A stretch of 64,000 nt of DNA, taken from Acidithiobacillus sp. GTDB taxonomy: Bacteria > Pseudomonadota > Gammaproteobacteria > Acidithiobacillales > Acidithiobacillaceae. Positions within the stretch are counted from its first letter, which is position 1, and each line of letters opens with the position of its first letter. The notes beneath the pieces were generated by a model, which searched no databases, was not told where the DNA came from, and saw only the letters and a program-made list of their open reading frames with translations. The position numbers were made by a program, and so were the translations under genes. Positions 1-10,711 of the stretch are shown here, piece by piece. Location: the NCBI RefSeq assembly GCF_023256195.1, contig NZ_JAGDWX010000023.1:193275-257274 (forward strand). Direction: 5' to 3'.

Positions 1-1579
1 CCTCTTCCTTCTCGCCGATGACCATGGGACCAATCTGGGACATGCCCCACTGGGTCACCATCTTGCGCGCCAGATCCGTGGCCCGCTCGATGTCGTTGCC
101 GGCACCGGTGGTCATCTGGTTGAGGAAGACCTCTTCGGCAATGCGTCCGCCCATGAGGATGGAGATGTTGTTGAGGATCTCCTGCCGCTCGTAGTTGAAG
201 CGATCTTCCGTGGGCAACTGCATGGTCAGACCCAGAGCACGCCCACGCGGAATGATGGTGACCTTGTGCACCGGATCGGTACCGGGTAGGAGCTTGGCGA
301 CCACCGCGTGCCCCGACTCGTGGTACGCCGTGGTCTCCCGCTGCTTGTCGCTCATGACCACCGACTTGCGCTCGGCGCCCATCATCACCTTGTCCTTGGC
401 GTCCTCAAAGTCGCGCATGTCCACCAGCCGCTTGCTCTTGCGCGCCGCCATGAGGGCCGCCTCATTGACGAGGTTGGCCAGATCCGCACCGGAGAATCCT
501 GGGGTGCCGCGGGCGATGATCTTGGGATCGACATCGGGCCCGACGGGTACCTTGCGCATGTGCACCTGTAGGATCTGTTCCCGTCCGCGGATGTCAGGGA
601 GGGGCACCGTGACCTGGCGGTCGAAGCGGCCGGGACGGAGCAGGGCGGGGTCGAGCACATCGGGCCGGTTGGTGGCGGCGATGACGATGATGCCCTCCGT
701 ACCTTCGAAGCCGTCCATCTCTACGAGCAACTGGTTGAGGGTCTGCTCGCGCTCGTCGTTACCGCCGCCCAGACCCGCACCACGCTGCCGTCCAACGGCG
801 TCGATCTCATCGATGAAGATGATGCAGGGCGCGTGCTTCTTGGCCTGCTCGAACATATCGCGCACGCGCGAGGCACCGACGCCCACGAACATCTCGACAA
901 AATCGGAACCGGAGATGGAGAAGAAGGGTACTCGCGCCTCACCGGCAATGGCTCGGGCGAGCAGGGTCTTGCCCGAACCGGGCGAGCCCATGAGGAGCAC
1001 ACCCTTGGGAATGCGACCACCCAGGCGCTGGAACTTTTGCGGGTCGCGGAGGAAGTCGACGATTTCCGCCAGTTCTTCCTTGGCTTCCTCCACCCCCGCC
1101 ACATCGGCGAAGGTGATCTTGTTGTTCTCTTCCGTGAGCATGCGGGCACGGCTTCGACCGAAGCTCATGGCCCCGCGGCCGCCGGCACCACCGCCCCCCA
1201 TCTGGCGCATGAAGAAGATCCAGACGCCGATGAGCAGCAGCATGGGGAACCAGGAAATGAGAATGGAAAGCAGCAGCGACTGACCTTCCGGCGGCTTCAC
1301 GTCGATCTTGACTCCGGCGGCCAACAGCTCCTTGACCAAGCTACTATCGTCCTTGGGAGCGTAGACACTGAATTTTTGCCCGGAGCTGAGCGAACCCGTG
1401 TAGTGATTGCCGTCGATGGTGACGTCCGCCACCTGCCCCTGCTTGATGCTACTGACGAAGGTGGAAAAGTTCATGGCCTGGGCCGGCGCTTTCGTGCTCG
1501 TATTGAGATTCTGAAAGACCAGCATCAGGATGACGCCTATGGCCACCCAAAGCAGTACATTCTTGAAAACGTTATTCAT
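1..1579 (-). CDS. ftsH: ATP-dependent zinc metalloprotease FtsH (3' end outside window)
   Basis: Membrane-anchored AAA+ protease that degrades misfolded membrane proteins and short-lived regulators. The first 526 codons are visible and the gene runs off the left edge. There is an N-terminal membrane segment at about residues 5-25, a periplasmic stretch, a second membrane segment near 100-120, and a glycine-rich linker. The Walker A motif is at about 198-205 and reads GSPGSGKT, where GPPGTGKT is usual. Walker B (IIFIDEID), the SRH region and the zinc motif HESGH at about 420-424 follow. The ATG at 1579 has a strong GGGAGGTG ribosome site. It lies 110 nt downstream of tldD on the same strand. 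Confidence 0.97.
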   Translation of the reverse strand, partial: MNNVFKNVLLWVAIGVILMLVFQNLNTSTKAPAQAMNFSTFVSSIKQGQVADVTIDGNHYTGSLSSGQKFSVYAPKDDSSLVKELLAAGVKIDVKPPEGQSLLLSILISWFPMLLLIGVWIFFMRQMGGGGAGGRGAMSFGRSRARMLTEENNKITFADVAGVEEAKEELAEIVDFLRDPQKFQRLGGRIPKGVLLMGSPGSGKTLLARAIAGEARVPFFSISGSDFVEMFVGVGASRVRDMFEQAKKHAPCIIFIDEIDAVGRQRGAGLGGGNDEREQTLNQLLVEMDGFEGTEGIIVIAATNRPDVLDPALLRPGRFDRQVTVPLPDIRGREQILQVHMRKVPVGPDVDPKIIARGTPGFSGADLANLVNEAALMAARKSKRLVDMRDFEDAKDKVMMGAERKSVVMSDKQRETTAYHESGHAVVAKLLPGTDPVHKVTIIPRGRALGLTMQLPTEDRFNYERQEILNNISILMGGRIAEEVFLNQMTTGAGNDIERATDLARKMVTQWGMSQIGPMVIGEKEE

Positions 1580-1689
1580 GTATTCACCTCCCCCGCAGGG
1601 AGCTTAGACGGGGTAAAAACCCCGGACATTGGTCAGTGTATCCCGGCCACTCCAAGCTGACAACCGAAACCAGAAAGTCAAGACGGCTT

Positions 1690-3135
1690 TCAACCCTGTG
1701 TCCCACCCACCGTAAGATCGCGAATTTTCAGGGTCGGCTGACCCACTCCCACGGGTACGCTCTGGCCGTCCTTGCCACAGGTACCCACCCCGGTATCCAG
1801 TTGGAGGTCGTTGCCTACCATTTCAACCCGGGTGAGCACGTCGGGACCGTTGCCGATAAGGGTGGCGCCCTTGACGGGCTGGGTGATGCGCCCGTTCTCG
1901 ATGAGGTAGGCCTCCGAGGCCGAGAACACGAATTTGCCGTTGGTGATGTCCACCTGACCGCCGCCAAAGTTCACCGCGTAGAGCCCCTTCTTGACACTGG
2001 CGATGATCTCTTGCGGATCACGGTCGCCGGCACGCATGTAGGTGTTGGTCATGCGCGGCATGGGCAGGTGGGCGTAGGATTCGCGGCGTCCATTGCCTGT
2101 GGAGTGGGTGCCCATGAGACGGGCATTGAGGGTATCCTGCAGATAGCCCTTGAGGAAGCCATCCTCGATGAGCACCGTGCATTGAGTCGGTGTGCCCTCG
2201 TCGTCGACATTGAGGCTGCCGCGCCGCCCGGCGAGGGTACCGTCGTCCACTACGGTGACCCCTGGAGCCGCCACCCGCTCACCCACGCGGCCACTGAAGG
2301 CGCTGGTGCCCTTCCGGTTGAAGTCGCCCTCCAGGCCGTGGCCGATGGCCTCGTGCAGCAGGATGCCCGGCCAGCCCGGTCCCAGCACCACCTCCATGCT
2401 ACCGGCCGGCGCATCGCGCGCCTCCAGATTCACCAGAGCCTGGCGAACGGCCTCGCGTGCGTAATGTTCGGCGGCCCCACCCGCGAGGAAGCTACGATAG
2501 TCGCTGCGGCCCCCGCCGCCCGCCGTGCCTTGTTCACGCCGCCCACCGGACTCGACGATGACCATGACATTGAGGCGCACCAGGGGGCGGATGTCCGCCG
2601 CCATGCTGCCGTCCAGGCGCGCGACCAGCACCGCCTCGAAGCGGGCACTCAGGCTGGCCATCACCTGGACCACGCGCGGATCCGCGGCCCGCGCCGCCGC
2701 CTCCACCCGCTCCAGCACGGCGACCTTCTCCTCGCTGGACAGATCGGCGAGGGGGTCGACGGGAGGGTAGAGATCCAGACCCTGCCGCCGCTGCCACACC
2801 AGGGCGCGCTGCTCGCCACTGTGGTGGACGATGGCGCGGGCCGCCTCGGCGGCACTCAGCAGGGCGTCCACCGCGATTTCGTCGGAGTAGGCCAGGCCCT
2901 GGCGCTCCCCCTGGATGGCGCGGACACCCACACCCTGCTCGATGTGGTGCGAGCCGGATTTGACGACGCCCTCCTCGAGACTGAAACCCTCGCTGCGGCT
3001 GTATTGAAAGTAGAGGTCGGCATCGTCCAGAGCCCGCCGCGACAGCTGGGCAAAGACCCGCTCCAGCGCCGACTCACCGATGTTTCCGGGAGCGAACAGG
3101 GTGGCCTTGGCGATTTCGAGGGCGGATTCGGACAT
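1690..3135 (-). CDS. tldD: Metalloprotease TldD
   Basis: TldD of the TldD/PmbA (TldE) family, a zinc peptidase pair that degrades unfolded peptides and matures some modified peptides. The 481-aa length equals that of E. coli TldD. The zinc motif HEAIGH is at residues 261-266 and a glycine-rich C-terminal region with the conserved GTCGKDGQ segment is present. The partner pmbA/tldE is not in the window. It is divergent from nrdA and lies upstream of ftsH on the same strand. Confidence 0.95.
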   Translation of the reverse strand: MSESALEIAKATLFAPGNIGESALERVFAQLSRRALDDADLYFQYSRSEGFSLEEGVVKSGSHHIEQGVGVRAIQGERQGLAYSDEIAVDALLSAAEAARAIVHHSGEQRALVWQRRQGLDLYPPVDPLADLSSEEKVAVLERVEAAARAADPRVVQVMASLSARFEAVLVARLDGSMAADIRPLVRLNVMVIVESGGRREQGTAGGGGRSDYRSFLAGGAAEHYAREAVRQALVNLEARDAPAGSMEVVLGPGWPGILLHEAIGHGLEGDFNRKGTSAFSGRVGERVAAPGVTVVDDGTLAGRRGSLNVDDEGTPTQCTVLIEDGFLKGYLQDTLNARLMGTHSTGNGRRESYAHLPMPRMTNTYMRAGDRDPQEIIASVKKGLYAVNFGGGQVDITNGKFVFSASEAYLIENGRITQPVKGATLIGNGPDVLTRVEMVGNDLQLDTGVGTCGKDGQSVPVGVGQPTLKIRDLTVGGTQG

Positions 3136-3275
3136 GTGCGGATTCTCCTGAGCAGGCTTCGCTCCCAGTATGCACCTCCCAGCAATCTAGAACAAGTATA
3201 GAACTATTCGATGTCGCGATCGTGGGGCCGGCTTTTCGCCCACAGCTTTTCCCGGAGTCATCAACCGCCTTATCC

Positions 3276-3321
3276 ACACAATATCTAGTTGACAGAAAAG
3301 ATCAGCAGACTATATTTAGTT
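3276..3321 (+). promoter_or_regulatory. nrdAB promoter with two NrdR boxes
   Basis: Two matching 15-mers, ACACAATATCTAGTT (3276-3290) and AGACTATATTTAGTT (3307-3321), start exactly 31 bp apart. That spacing and sequence are those of tandem NrdR boxes upstream of ribonucleotide reductase genes. A sigma70-like promoter overlaps them: TTGACA at 3289-3294, a 16-bp spacer, and TATATT at 3311-3316. Repressor bound to both boxes would cover the -35 and -10. No nrdR gene is in the window. Confidence 0.85.
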
Positions 3322-3366
3322 CAGAACCCCCCAAGGTCCCGTGCAGAACCCAAGGAGATTGTCCCC

Positions 3367-6204
3367 ATGCCCTCGCCCGTTCGCAGTGCCCAGTCTGAAG
3401 CTCTCGAAGTCCCCGCCGACCTGGGTCGGTATCGGGTCATCCGGCGCAACGGTAGCGTCGTCCCTTTTGATGCCAGCAAGATTCACGTCGCCATGACCAA
3501 GGCCTTTCTGGCCGTGGACGGGGGGGCGGGAGCGGCCAGCGCACGGGTGCGCGATCTGGTCACCCGGCTCACGGAGCAGGTGGTAGAGACCTTGCAGCGG
3601 CGCCAGCCGGGTGGCGGGACGCTGCACATCGAGGATATTCAGGATCAGGTGGAACTGGCTCTGATGCGCGCCGGCGAGCACGAGGTGGCGCGGGCCTACG
3701 TCCTGTACCGGGAGGAGCGGGCGCGGGAGCGGGCGCAGAAACGGCAGGCCAGCCCGGCCGAGGCGGCGGTGTTGCGGGTTCGCCACGGCGACGGGCAGGA
3801 GCGGGTCCTGGACATGGAGCGCCTGCGGCAGGTGATCGGTGAGGCCTGCAGCGGTCTAGGAGAGGCGGTATCCGTGGAAGCCATCCTGCATGCCACCCAG
3901 CGCAACCTGTACGACGGCATCACCGAGGAGGAGCTCTTTCAGGCGCCCATTCTGGCCTGTCGGGTGCTGATCGAGCAGGACCCTGCCTACGCTTATGCCA
4001 CCGCACGCCTGCTTCTGGATCGCATCCGGCGCGAGGTGCTGGGCGAGCCGGCTACCCAGGCCCAGATGAGCGAGCGCTATCCGGAGTACTTCCGCGACTA
4101 TCTGCGCACGGGCATTCAGCACGAACTCATCGATCCGCGTCTGGCGCAGTTCGACCTCGATCGTATCACCGCGGCGCTGCGCCCCGAGCGGGATCTGGAT
4201 TTTCAATACCTGGGTCTGCAGATTCTTTACGACCGCTACTTTCTGCACGTGCGCGAGCGGCGCATCGAGCTGCCCCAGGCCTTCTGGATGCGAGTGGCCA
4301 TGGGGCTGGCATTGGAGGAGATCGATCGGGAGGAGCAGGCCATCGCCTTCTATGAGGTGCTGTCGCGCTTCGAGTTCGTGAGCTCGACACCCACCCTCTT
4401 CAACGCCGGTACCCTGCGCCCGCAGCTGTCCAGCTGCTTCCTGACGACGGTGGCGGACGATCTGGACGGCATCTACGAGGCCATCAAGGACAACGCCCTG
4501 CTGTCCAAGTATTCCGGCGGCCTGGGCAACGATTGGACCCCGGTGCGGGCCCTGGGCTCCTATATCAAGGGCACCAACGGCAAATCTCAAGGGGTGGTGC
4601 CCTTCCTCAAGGTGGTCAACGACACCGCTGTCGCCGTCAATCAGGGCGGCAAGCGCAAGGGGGCCGTCTGCGCCTATCTCGAGACCTGGCACCTGGACAT
4701 CGAGGAATTTCTGGAGCTGCGCAAGAACACCGGCGATGACCGGCGCCGCACCCACGACATGAATACGGCCAACTGGATCCCGGATCTTTTCATGGAGCGG
4801 GTGCACAGCGATGGTCCGTGGACGCTGTTCAGCCCCAACGAGGTGGCGGACCTGCACGATCTCACGGGCCAAGCCTTCAAGGAGCGGTACGAGCACTACG
4901 AGCGGCTGGCAGACGCCGGCGAGATCACGCTGTTCAAGCGCCTGCCGGCCTTGCAGCTCTGGCGCAAGATGCTGACCATGCTCTTCGAGACGGGACACCC
5001 CTGGATTACCTTCAAGGATCCCTGCAACCTGCGCAGCCCTCAGCAGCACGTGGGGGTGGTGCATAGCTCCAACCTCTGCACCGAGATCACCCTGAATACC
5101 AGCGACAAGGAGATTGCCGTCTGCAATCTGGGCTCCGTCAATCTGGTGGCGCACCTGCGGGCCGATCTGCCCGACCAGGGTTTGCGAACGGAGGCCAGCG
5201 CCGAGGAGCTCATGGCGCTGATGGACACGGACAAGCTCGCCCGTACGGTGCGGGTGGCCATGCGCATGCTGGACAACGTCATCGACATGAATTACTACGC
5301 CGTTGCCAAGGCGCGCAATTCCAACCTGCGTCACCGTCCCGTGGGCCTCGGTCTCATGGGCTTCTCCGATGCCCTGTTGGCCCTGCGCATTCCCTATGCT
5401 TCCTCGGCAGCGGTGGAGTTTGCCGACATCAGTCAGGAGCTCATCAGCTATTACGCCATAGACGCCTCGGCGGACCTCGCTCGTGAGCGCGGAAGCTACC
5501 GCAGTTTCCCCGGCTCCCTATGGAGCCAGGGCATCCTGCCCATCGACAGCATCGAGCTGCTGGCCCGTGGTCGGGTCGCCGGCGTCGAGGTGGACCGCAG
5601 CCAGCGTCTGGACTGGCAGAGTCTGCGTACCAAAGTGATGGGTGGCATGCGCAACAGTAACTGCCTGGCCATCGCCCCCACTGCGACCATCTCCAATATC
5701 GTCGGCGTAAGCCAGGGGATCGAGCCCATTTACCAGAACCTCTACGTCAAATCCAATCTGTCCGGAGAGTTCACCGTGGTCAACGCCTATCTGGTGCGAG
5801 ACCTCAAGGCCGCGGGTCTTTGGGACGAAGTCATGGTCAACGACCTCAAGTACTTCGACGGCTCGGTCACCCCTATCGACCGCATTCCCGCGGCGCTCAA
5901 GCCCCTCTACGCCAACGCCTTCGAGATCGATCCGCAATGGCTGGTGGAGGCGGCGGCGCGGCGCCAGAAGTGGCTGGACCAGTCCCAGAGCCTCAACCTG
6001 TATTTTGGCCAGCCTTCGGGCAAGAAGATCGACGAGACCTATCGCCTGGCCTGGCGTCGTGGTCTGAAGACGACCTACTACCTGCGCTCCCTGGGAGCGA
6101 CCGCGGCGGAGAAGTCCACGGTGAGCAAAGGTGTGCTCAATGCCGTGCCCGGACAGTTGAAGGCCTGTGCCATCGAAGATCCCGGCTGCGAAGCCTGTCA
6201 GTGA
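3367..6204 (+). CDS. nrdA: Ribonucleoside-diphosphate reductase, alpha subunit (class Ia)
   Basis: Large subunit of the aerobic reductase that makes dNDPs. I take the ATG at 3367 because AAGGAG lies just upstream; a TTG at 3289 is part of the promoter. The 945-aa protein is longer than E. coli NrdA (761 aa) because it has two N-terminal ATP-cone domains, at about 22-115 and 135-235. Catalytic residues are visible: Cys357 (C225 type), the Cys571-x-Glu573 radical pair (C439/E441 type), Cys586 (C462 type), a Tyr-Tyr pair near the C terminus for radical transfer, and a final Cys pair in CEAC for reduction by thioredoxin. It is followed closely by nrdB. Confidence 0.96.
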   Translation: MPSPVRSAQSEALEVPADLGRYRVIRRNGSVVPFDASKIHVAMTKAFLAVDGGAGAASARVRDLVTRLTEQVVETLQRRQPGGGTLHIEDIQDQVELALMRAGEHEVARAYVLYREERARERAQKRQASPAEAAVLRVRHGDGQERVLDMERLRQVIGEACSGLGEAVSVEAILHATQRNLYDGITEEELFQAPILACRVLIEQDPAYAYATARLLLDRIRREVLGEPATQAQMSERYPEYFRDYLRTGIQHELIDPRLAQFDLDRITAALRPERDLDFQYLGLQILYDRYFLHVRERRIELPQAFWMRVAMGLALEEIDREEQAIAFYEVLSRFEFVSSTPTLFNAGTLRPQLSSCFLTTVADDLDGIYEAIKDNALLSKYSGGLGNDWTPVRALGSYIKGTNGKSQGVVPFLKVVNDTAVAVNQGGKRKGAVCAYLETWHLDIEEFLELRKNTGDDRRRTHDMNTANWIPDLFMERVHSDGPWTLFSPNEVADLHDLTGQAFKERYEHYERLADAGEITLFKRLPALQLWRKMLTMLFETGHPWITFKDPCNLRSPQQHVGVVHSSNLCTEITLNTSDKEIAVCNLGSVNLVAHLRADLPDQGLRTEASAEELMALMDTDKLARTVRVAMRMLDNVIDMNYYAVAKARNSNLRHRPVGLGLMGFSDALLALRIPYASSAAVEFADISQELISYYAIDASADLARERGSYRSFPGSLWSQGILPIDSIELLARGRVAGVEVDRSQRLDWQSLRTKVMGGMRNSNCLAIAPTATISNIVGVSQGIEPIYQNLYVKSNLSGEFTVVNAYLVRDLKAAGLWDEVMVNDLKYFDGSVTPIDRIPAALKPLYANAFEIDPQWLVEAAARRQKWLDQSQSLNLYFGQPSGKKIDETYRLAWRRGLKTTYYLRSLGATAAEKSTVSKGVLNAVPGQLKACAIEDPGCEACQ

Positions 6205-6229
6205 ACTCATACGACCAGGAGCATCGACC

Positions 6230-7354
6230 ATGTTGAATTTTGAAGAACCCAGCCGTCCCGATCCCTTGCGCGTGATGCCTCCCTATCAGGACCATCCGGG
6301 TCTCGGCGCCGACGGCGGCGTTGCGGCGCAGAGTTTCGAGCGGGTGCGCGCCGAGGACAAGCGCATCATCAACGGCAGCGCCGATGTCAATCAGCTGGTG
6401 CCCTTCAAGTATCAGTGGGCCTGGGACAAGTACCTGGCCGCCTGCGCCAACCACTGGATGCCCCAGGAAGTGCAGATGGCCCGGGACATCGCCTTGTGGA
6501 AGGACCCGAAGGGTCTGACCGAGGACGAACGCCGCATCGTCAAGCGTAACCTGGGCTTTTTCACCACGGCCGACAGTCTGGCCGCCAACAATATCGTCCT
6601 CGGTACCTATCGTCACATCACCGCACCGGAGTGCCGCCAGTATCTGCTGCGCCAGGCCTTCGAGGAGGCCATTCACACCCACGCCTATCAGTACATCGTC
6701 GAGTCTATCGGTCTGGACGAAGGCGAGATCTTCAACATGTATCACGAGGTGCCCTCCATTCGGGCCAAGGACGAATTTCTCCTGCCCTTCATCCAGACCC
6801 TGACGGATCCGGCCTTCCGCACCGGTACGCCGGAGAACGATCAAAAGCTCTTGCGTTCCCTGATCGTCTTTGCCGCCATCATGGAGGGCACCTTCTTTTA
6901 CGTGGGCTTCAGCCAGATCCTGGCCATGGGTCGGCAGAACAAGATGGTGGGTGCGGCGGAGCAGTATCAGTACATCCTGCGCGATGAGTCCATGCACTGC
7001 AATTTTGGTATCGACCTCATCAATCAGATCAAGGTGGAAAATCCGGGATTGTGGAGCGAAGCCTTCCAAGACGAGATAGTGGCTCTGATCCGCAAGGGCG
7101 TAGAGCTGGAGTGCGCCTATGCCGACGATACCATGCCCCGCGGAATCCTCGGTCTGAATGCGCCGATCTTCAAAGACTACGTCAAATATATCGGCAATCG
7201 TCGCCTGCAGCAGTTGGGACTGCCAGCGCAATGGCCGGGCATCCAGAACCCTTTCCCCTGGATGAGTGAGATGATGGACCTCAAGAAAGAAAAGAACTTT
7301 TTCGAGACCCGGGTGACGGAGTATCAGACGGGCGGAGCGCTGAGCTGGGATTGA
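6230..7354 (+). CDS. nrdB: Ribonucleoside-diphosphate reductase, beta subunit (class Ia)
   Basis: Small subunit carrying the di-iron/tyrosyl radical cofactor. The ATG at 6230 has CAGGAG upstream and gives 374 aa; a longer reading from 6167 would overlap nrdA and adds unconserved residues. The E-x2-H-x3-Y signature (Glu146, His149, Tyr153) matches E. coli E115/H118/Y122, so this is a tyrosyl-radical enzyme and not the Phe-type class Ic. The second metal-ligand set appears in the RDESMH segment. It forms an operon with nrdA, 25 nt upstream, and should share its NrdR control. Confidence 0.95.
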   Translation: MLNFEEPSRPDPLRVMPPYQDHPGLGADGGVAAQSFERVRAEDKRIINGSADVNQLVPFKYQWAWDKYLAACANHWMPQEVQMARDIALWKDPKGLTEDERRIVKRNLGFFTTADSLAANNIVLGTYRHITAPECRQYLLRQAFEEAIHTHAYQYIVESIGLDEGEIFNMYHEVPSIRAKDEFLLPFIQTLTDPAFRTGTPENDQKLLRSLIVFAAIMEGTFFYVGFSQILAMGRQNKMVGAAEQYQYILRDESMHCNFGIDLINQIKVENPGLWSEAFQDEIVALIRKGVELECAYADDTMPRGILGLNAPIFKDYVKYIGNRRLQQLGLPAQWPGIQNPFPWMSEMMDLKKEKNFFETRVTEYQTGGALSWD

Positions 7355-7372
7355 AATCGTAGAAATAATAGG

Positions 7373-7402
7373 GTCGTCCTGTCGCTGATCCGCCAGGACG
7401 GC
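7373..7402 (+). terminator. Possible terminator hairpin after nrdB
   Basis: An inverted repeat, GTCGTCCTG then CAGGACGGC, with a loop of about 12 nt, follows the nrdB stop by about 20 nt. No T-run follows, so factor-independent termination is doubtful. The rest of the 297-nt gap to 7652 shows nothing else recognisable apart from the GGAGG ribosome site of the next gene. Confidence 0.35.
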
Positions 7403-7651
7403 TCACTCGCCTGCCTCCTAGCACCGGCTCACCTGCGGTGCATTTCTATAGGTCACGCCAGTCTCGCTTGTGCCCATAGGCCAGACCTCCCGATGTCTGC
7501 AGACGAGACGGACACACCCTCCCGAGGACGAGCGTAGCCATATCGCGAATAATAAATCTTGAGCTACATTGGTCTTTTGTTTGCTCAGAAGTTCATACTC
7601 TATTAGCATAAGCAAACAGTGCGTTTTCAACGGATAATATCTGGAGGAAGC

Positions 7652-9136
7652 ATGAACGTAACTGCGTGGCTGCAAAATCTGGAGGCACAGTTCCTTGCCG
7701 TCGTGCCGGGCATCATCGGTGCGGCCGTAATCCTCATCATCGGTTGGATCCTTGCGAGCATCGTTCGATCGGGGGTGCAGCGCCTTCTGCACGCCCTCAA
7801 GCTCAATGAGCGTATGCGCGGCGAAGGAGAAGAGGCATCCCGGGCTTTCGACGTCGTCGGCCTCGTGGGTGCTTTGGTGTATTGGCTGATCCTGCTGCTG
7901 GCGCTGGTGGGTGCGCTCGGGGTGCTGCACGTGGACGCCGCCATCGTGCCTCTGGACCGGATGCTGAGCAAGGTGACCTTCTACCTGCCCGATCTTTTTG
8001 CCGGCCTGGTCCTCGTCGGCATCGCCTACGTCGTCGCCAAACTGGTGCGCAGTCTGAGCCTCAAACCACTCTCCATGCTGCGCCAACGGCACCTGGGTGA
8101 AGGTACATCCCCGGAACTGGAGAATGCCCTGGCCAACGTGCTCTTCTGGCTGGTGATATTGTTTTTCCTGCCGGCCATCCTGGGTGCCCTGCGCATCGAC
8201 GGCGCCATCACTCCCGTGCAGGAGATGACGGCAGGCCTGCTCGCGGCCGTTCCTCGCATCTTCGCTGGCCTCGTCATCGCCGTGGTAGGTTGGATCATCG
8301 CGTCCATCCTGCGGGCCCTGACCCGCAATCTGGCGACGGCCTTGGGTGTGGACCAAGCGGCGGCAAGAATGGGTATAGAACCACGCCGTAGCCTGGCCCA
8401 CAGCCTGGGGACCCTGGTGTTCATCGTCGTCTTCCTGCCGGCCCTCATCGCCGCCCTGCAGGCCCTGCACATCGACGCCATCAGTCAGCCCGCCACGCTG
8501 ATGCTGCAGGAGTTCTTCGTCGCCCTGCCACACATCCTGGCCGCTATCCTCATCCTGCTGGTGACTTGGTTCGTTGCCCGCTTCATCGTCGGGGTCATCG
8601 CCGAGCTCACGGCTGGCGCTGGCCTGGACCAGCTGCCCCAGCGCGTCGGACTGGGACATCTGTTCTCGGAGCAGAACTCGGCGTCGCGCGTATTGGCTCG
8701 CGTGCTCTTTTTCTTTGCCATGCTGTTTGCCACCACGGCCGCGGCCGAGCAACTGGGTTTCACGGCGGTGGAGCACCTGGTCGCCCTCTTCATCAACTTT
8801 GCCGGGCAGATTCTGCTGGGTAGCGTCATCCTCATGGTGGGCTTCTGGCTGGCGAGTCTTGCACAGCGCAGCATTGCCCAAAGTGGCGAGGGCAATCGCA
8901 CGCTCTATGCCGAAATTGCGCGTTTTGCCATCCTCGGCCTCGTGCTCGCCATGGGACTGCGCGCCATGGGCATTGCCGACGACATCGTCAATCTGGCCTT
9001 TGGCTTGACCTTGGGTGCCGTGGCCGTGGCCGTGGCCCTGTCCTTCGGCTTGGGTGGCCGTGAGGCTGCGGGCAGGTTATTGAACCACTGGCTGGATCGA
9101 CTGCTGAAGCGCAGCGACGATCCGGGCAATTCCTGA
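7652..9136 (+). CDS. Multi-pass membrane protein with conserved TM-helix repeats (MscS-like/CmpX type)
   Basis: A 494-aa integral membrane protein with about a dozen hydrophobic segments. A unit recurs several times: a VVPGIIGAAVILIIGWILA-type helix, a short amphipathic link, then a D-G/D-A-A-I-x-P motif. This repeat is the conserved TM-helix domain found in proteins annotated as mechanosensitive-channel family. The glycine-rich end (SFGLGGREAAGRLL) resembles the pore-helix edge of MscS. The ATG at 7652 has GGAGG 5 nt upstream; the longer TTG start is less likely. Channel function is inferred from family. No operon partner is evident. Confidence 0.7.
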   Translation: MNVTAWLQNLEAQFLAVVPGIIGAAVILIIGWILASIVRSGVQRLLHALKLNERMRGEGEEASRAFDVVGLVGALVYWLILLLALVGALGVLHVDAAIVPLDRMLSKVTFYLPDLFAGLVLVGIAYVVAKLVRSLSLKPLSMLRQRHLGEGTSPELENALANVLFWLVILFFLPAILGALRIDGAITPVQEMTAGLLAAVPRIFAGLVIAVVGWIIASILRALTRNLATALGVDQAAARMGIEPRRSLAHSLGTLVFIVVFLPALIAALQALHIDAISQPATLMLQEFFVALPHILAAILILLVTWFVARFIVGVIAELTAGAGLDQLPQRVGLGHLFSEQNSASRVLARVLFFFAMLFATTAAAEQLGFTAVEHLVALFINFAGQILLGSVILMVGFWLASLAQRSIAQSGEGNRTLYAEIARFAILGLVLAMGLRAMGIADDIVNLAFGLTLGAVAVAVALSFGLGGREAAGRLLNHWLDRLLKRSDDPGNS

Positions 9137-9221
9137 TCTTCGCAGGCGCCACGGCTTCCCGGTGGTGGCCGGGGTCGTCCTGTGGAGCACCGTGCATCGT
9201 TCACAGCGAACCGGGAAAAAC

Positions 9222-9256
9222 ACGGGGCCGGCGCTCACCGCGCTGGCCCCGCTCAT
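9222..9256. terminator. Hairpin between convergent genes
   Basis: CGGGGCCGGCGC and GCGCTGGCCCCG form a long stem around a CTCACC loop, midway between the convergent MscS-like and PEBP genes. It would fold on either strand. There is no clear T-run, so I call it a bidirectional terminator only tentatively. Confidence 0.5.
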
Positions 9257-9287
9257 GGTGACCGATCTCGGGCACCGGTCCTGAGAC

Positions 9288-9845
9288 TCAGGTCTTGACC
9301 GGAGCGTCGGTGTCCAGGGCGAAGTGTCCTGAGAACTCGGCGTGATCGAGCACGTGACTCAGGGGATGCAGCTCCCGGGCACGGGCGTCGATGGCTGGCG
9401 GTGGAGCCAGATCCTCGGGTGGATGGTGGCCTCTCAGCGCCTGCTTGACGGCATCCCAATCGGCACCCGCCGGCAGGCCCAGACTATCCAGATCCGTTGC
9501 CAGCAAGACAAAGTCGTAGTGTTGCAGAGTACGTTCGGCACTGGCCTCGGGCGCTCGGTAGCGGGTTTCGCCGAAACTGTTGCGACCAAGCTTCGCCCCG
9601 TCGGGCAAGGGCCCACCCTCGTGGATGCCTTCTACCGTTGGCGGAATATCGTAGACCAGCCAGAAGATCCGTTCCTCGGGTTTCGCCTCACGATGCTCCA
9701 TGAGCAGCACGAGGCTGCGCGTCTGCGGGGGCAGATGCTGCCAGAAAATGGGCGGGGTCACCCCGGCGCCGGGCTGGGTGAAGCGTTGGGGGATCCAGTC
9801 GCCCGGATCGATTCCGGTACTGAACACTTTCATCTCTACGGCCAT
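9288..9845 (-). CDS. YbhB/YbcL-type PEBP family protein
   Basis: A 185-aa phosphatidylethanolamine-binding-protein fold member (Raf-kinase-inhibitor-like, bacterial YbhB/YbcL group). The family's ligand-pocket features are visible: a P-x-x-F/W segment near 32-36, a W-L-V-Y-D-I-P stretch near 62-68, and GRNSFGETRYRAP, the equivalent of the conserved G-x-N-x-F/W-G-x-x-x-Y-x-G-P loop. The usual GYxGPxPP is altered to R-Y-R-A-P. The cellular role of bacterial members is poorly defined. It lies 74 nt downstream of the SDR gene on the same strand and may be the end of that operon. A strong AAGGAG precedes the ATG at 9845. Confidence 0.8.
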   Translation of the reverse strand: MAVEMKVFSTGIDPGDWIPQRFTQPGAGVTPPIFWQHLPPQTRSLVLLMEHREAKPEERIFWLVYDIPPTVEGIHEGGPLPDGAKLGRNSFGETRYRAPEASAERTLQHYDFVLLATDLDSLGLPAGADWDAVKQALRGHHPPEDLAPPPAIDARARELHPLSHVLDHAEFSGHFALDTDAPVKT

Positions 9846-9919
9846 ACGGGATCTCCTTTTTTACAGGAACACCCCTTCAGTCTAGACGAGAGATGACGAT
9901 TGTGCCGATGTGTCCGTCC

Positions 9920-10711
9920 CTAGAGTCCGGTGGCGCGGCGAATGAGGGGGAAATACCAAGAGTAGGGTAGACAGCGCAGCCAATGAAAGCGACGGGTAAA
10001 GGCTTTGGGGAAATGGATCTCGAAACTCCGACCCTCCAGCCCACGCAGCAGCAATTGTGCCGCTGCCTCGGGCTGCAGGAGGTGGGGCATGGCAAAATCG
10101 TTCTGCGCTGTGAGGGGAGTGGCGACAAAGCCCGGATGGATGACCTGCACACGTAGGCCGCGCGGCTCGAGGTCAAGGCGCAGGATCTCCGCAAAATGGG
10201 TGAGGGCCGCCTTGCTGGGACCGTAGTAGAGGGATTTGGGTAGGCCGCGAAGACCTGCCACGCTGGAGGTCAGGGCAATATGGCCCGCGCCCGCCTCGAG
10301 GAAACTCGGCAGCACGCAGGATACCGTGCGTAGCGCCCCCAGGTAATTGATATCGAGGATATCCCTGGCCCTGCCCACGTCCAGCTCCCAGGACCGTGCC
10401 GGCACGTAATTGCCGGCCAGGTAGAGCAGTAGGTCAATGCCGCCCCAGGCCTCACGGATACGCTCCCAGGCGACGGCTACGCTTTCGTCCGAGCGGACGT
10501 CCATCGCCACCGCCAGGTGTGCGTTTGGAGCCGGATCCTGTGCGCCTTGGGAAAACTCGGTGCGGAGCGCATCCAAGCTATCCTGGCTGCGCGCACTGAT
10601 GGCAAGTTGGGCGCCGGCGCGGGCCAACTCACGGGCGCAGGCGGCACCGATACCGGAACTCGCGCCCACCAGCCAGCAGCGCTTGCCACGCCAGAAGGAG
10701 GGAGAACTCAT
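9920..10711 (-). CDS. Short-chain dehydrogenase/reductase
   Basis: A 263-aa classical SDR. It has the NAD(P) motif GASSGIG near residue 17, an N-x-A-G-like LAGNYV segment, the catalytic Ser in LTSSVAG and an intact Tyr-x3-Lys in YYGPSK. A C-terminal basic-aromatic tail may touch the membrane. The ATG at 10711 overlaps the stop of the upstream DUF3833 gene (ATGA), so translation is probably coupled. An SDR is a frequent member of light-induced photolyase/Cfa/DUF1365 gene sets; the substrate is unknown. Confidence 0.85.
   Translation of the reverse strand: MSSPSFWRGKRCWLVGASSGIGAACARELARAGAQLAISARSQDSLDALRTEFSQGAQDPAPNAHLAVAMDVRSDESVAVAWERIREAWGGIDLLLYLAGNYVPARSWELDVGRARDILDINYLGALRTVSCVLPSFLEAGAGHIALTSSVAGLRGLPKSLYYGPSKAALTHFAEILRLDLEPRGLRVQVIHPGFVATPLTAQNDFAMPHLLQPEAAAQLLLRGLEGRSFEIHFPKAFTRRFHWLRCLPYSWYFPLIRRATGL

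Noticed and set aside
3856..5334. Minus-strand open frame of 492 codons inside nrdA
   Set aside because: It is antisense to a gene with intact catalytic motifs.
6230..7354. Class Ic (Mn/Fe) ribonucleotide reductase
   Set aside because: Tyr153 is present at the radical position, where class Ic has Phe.
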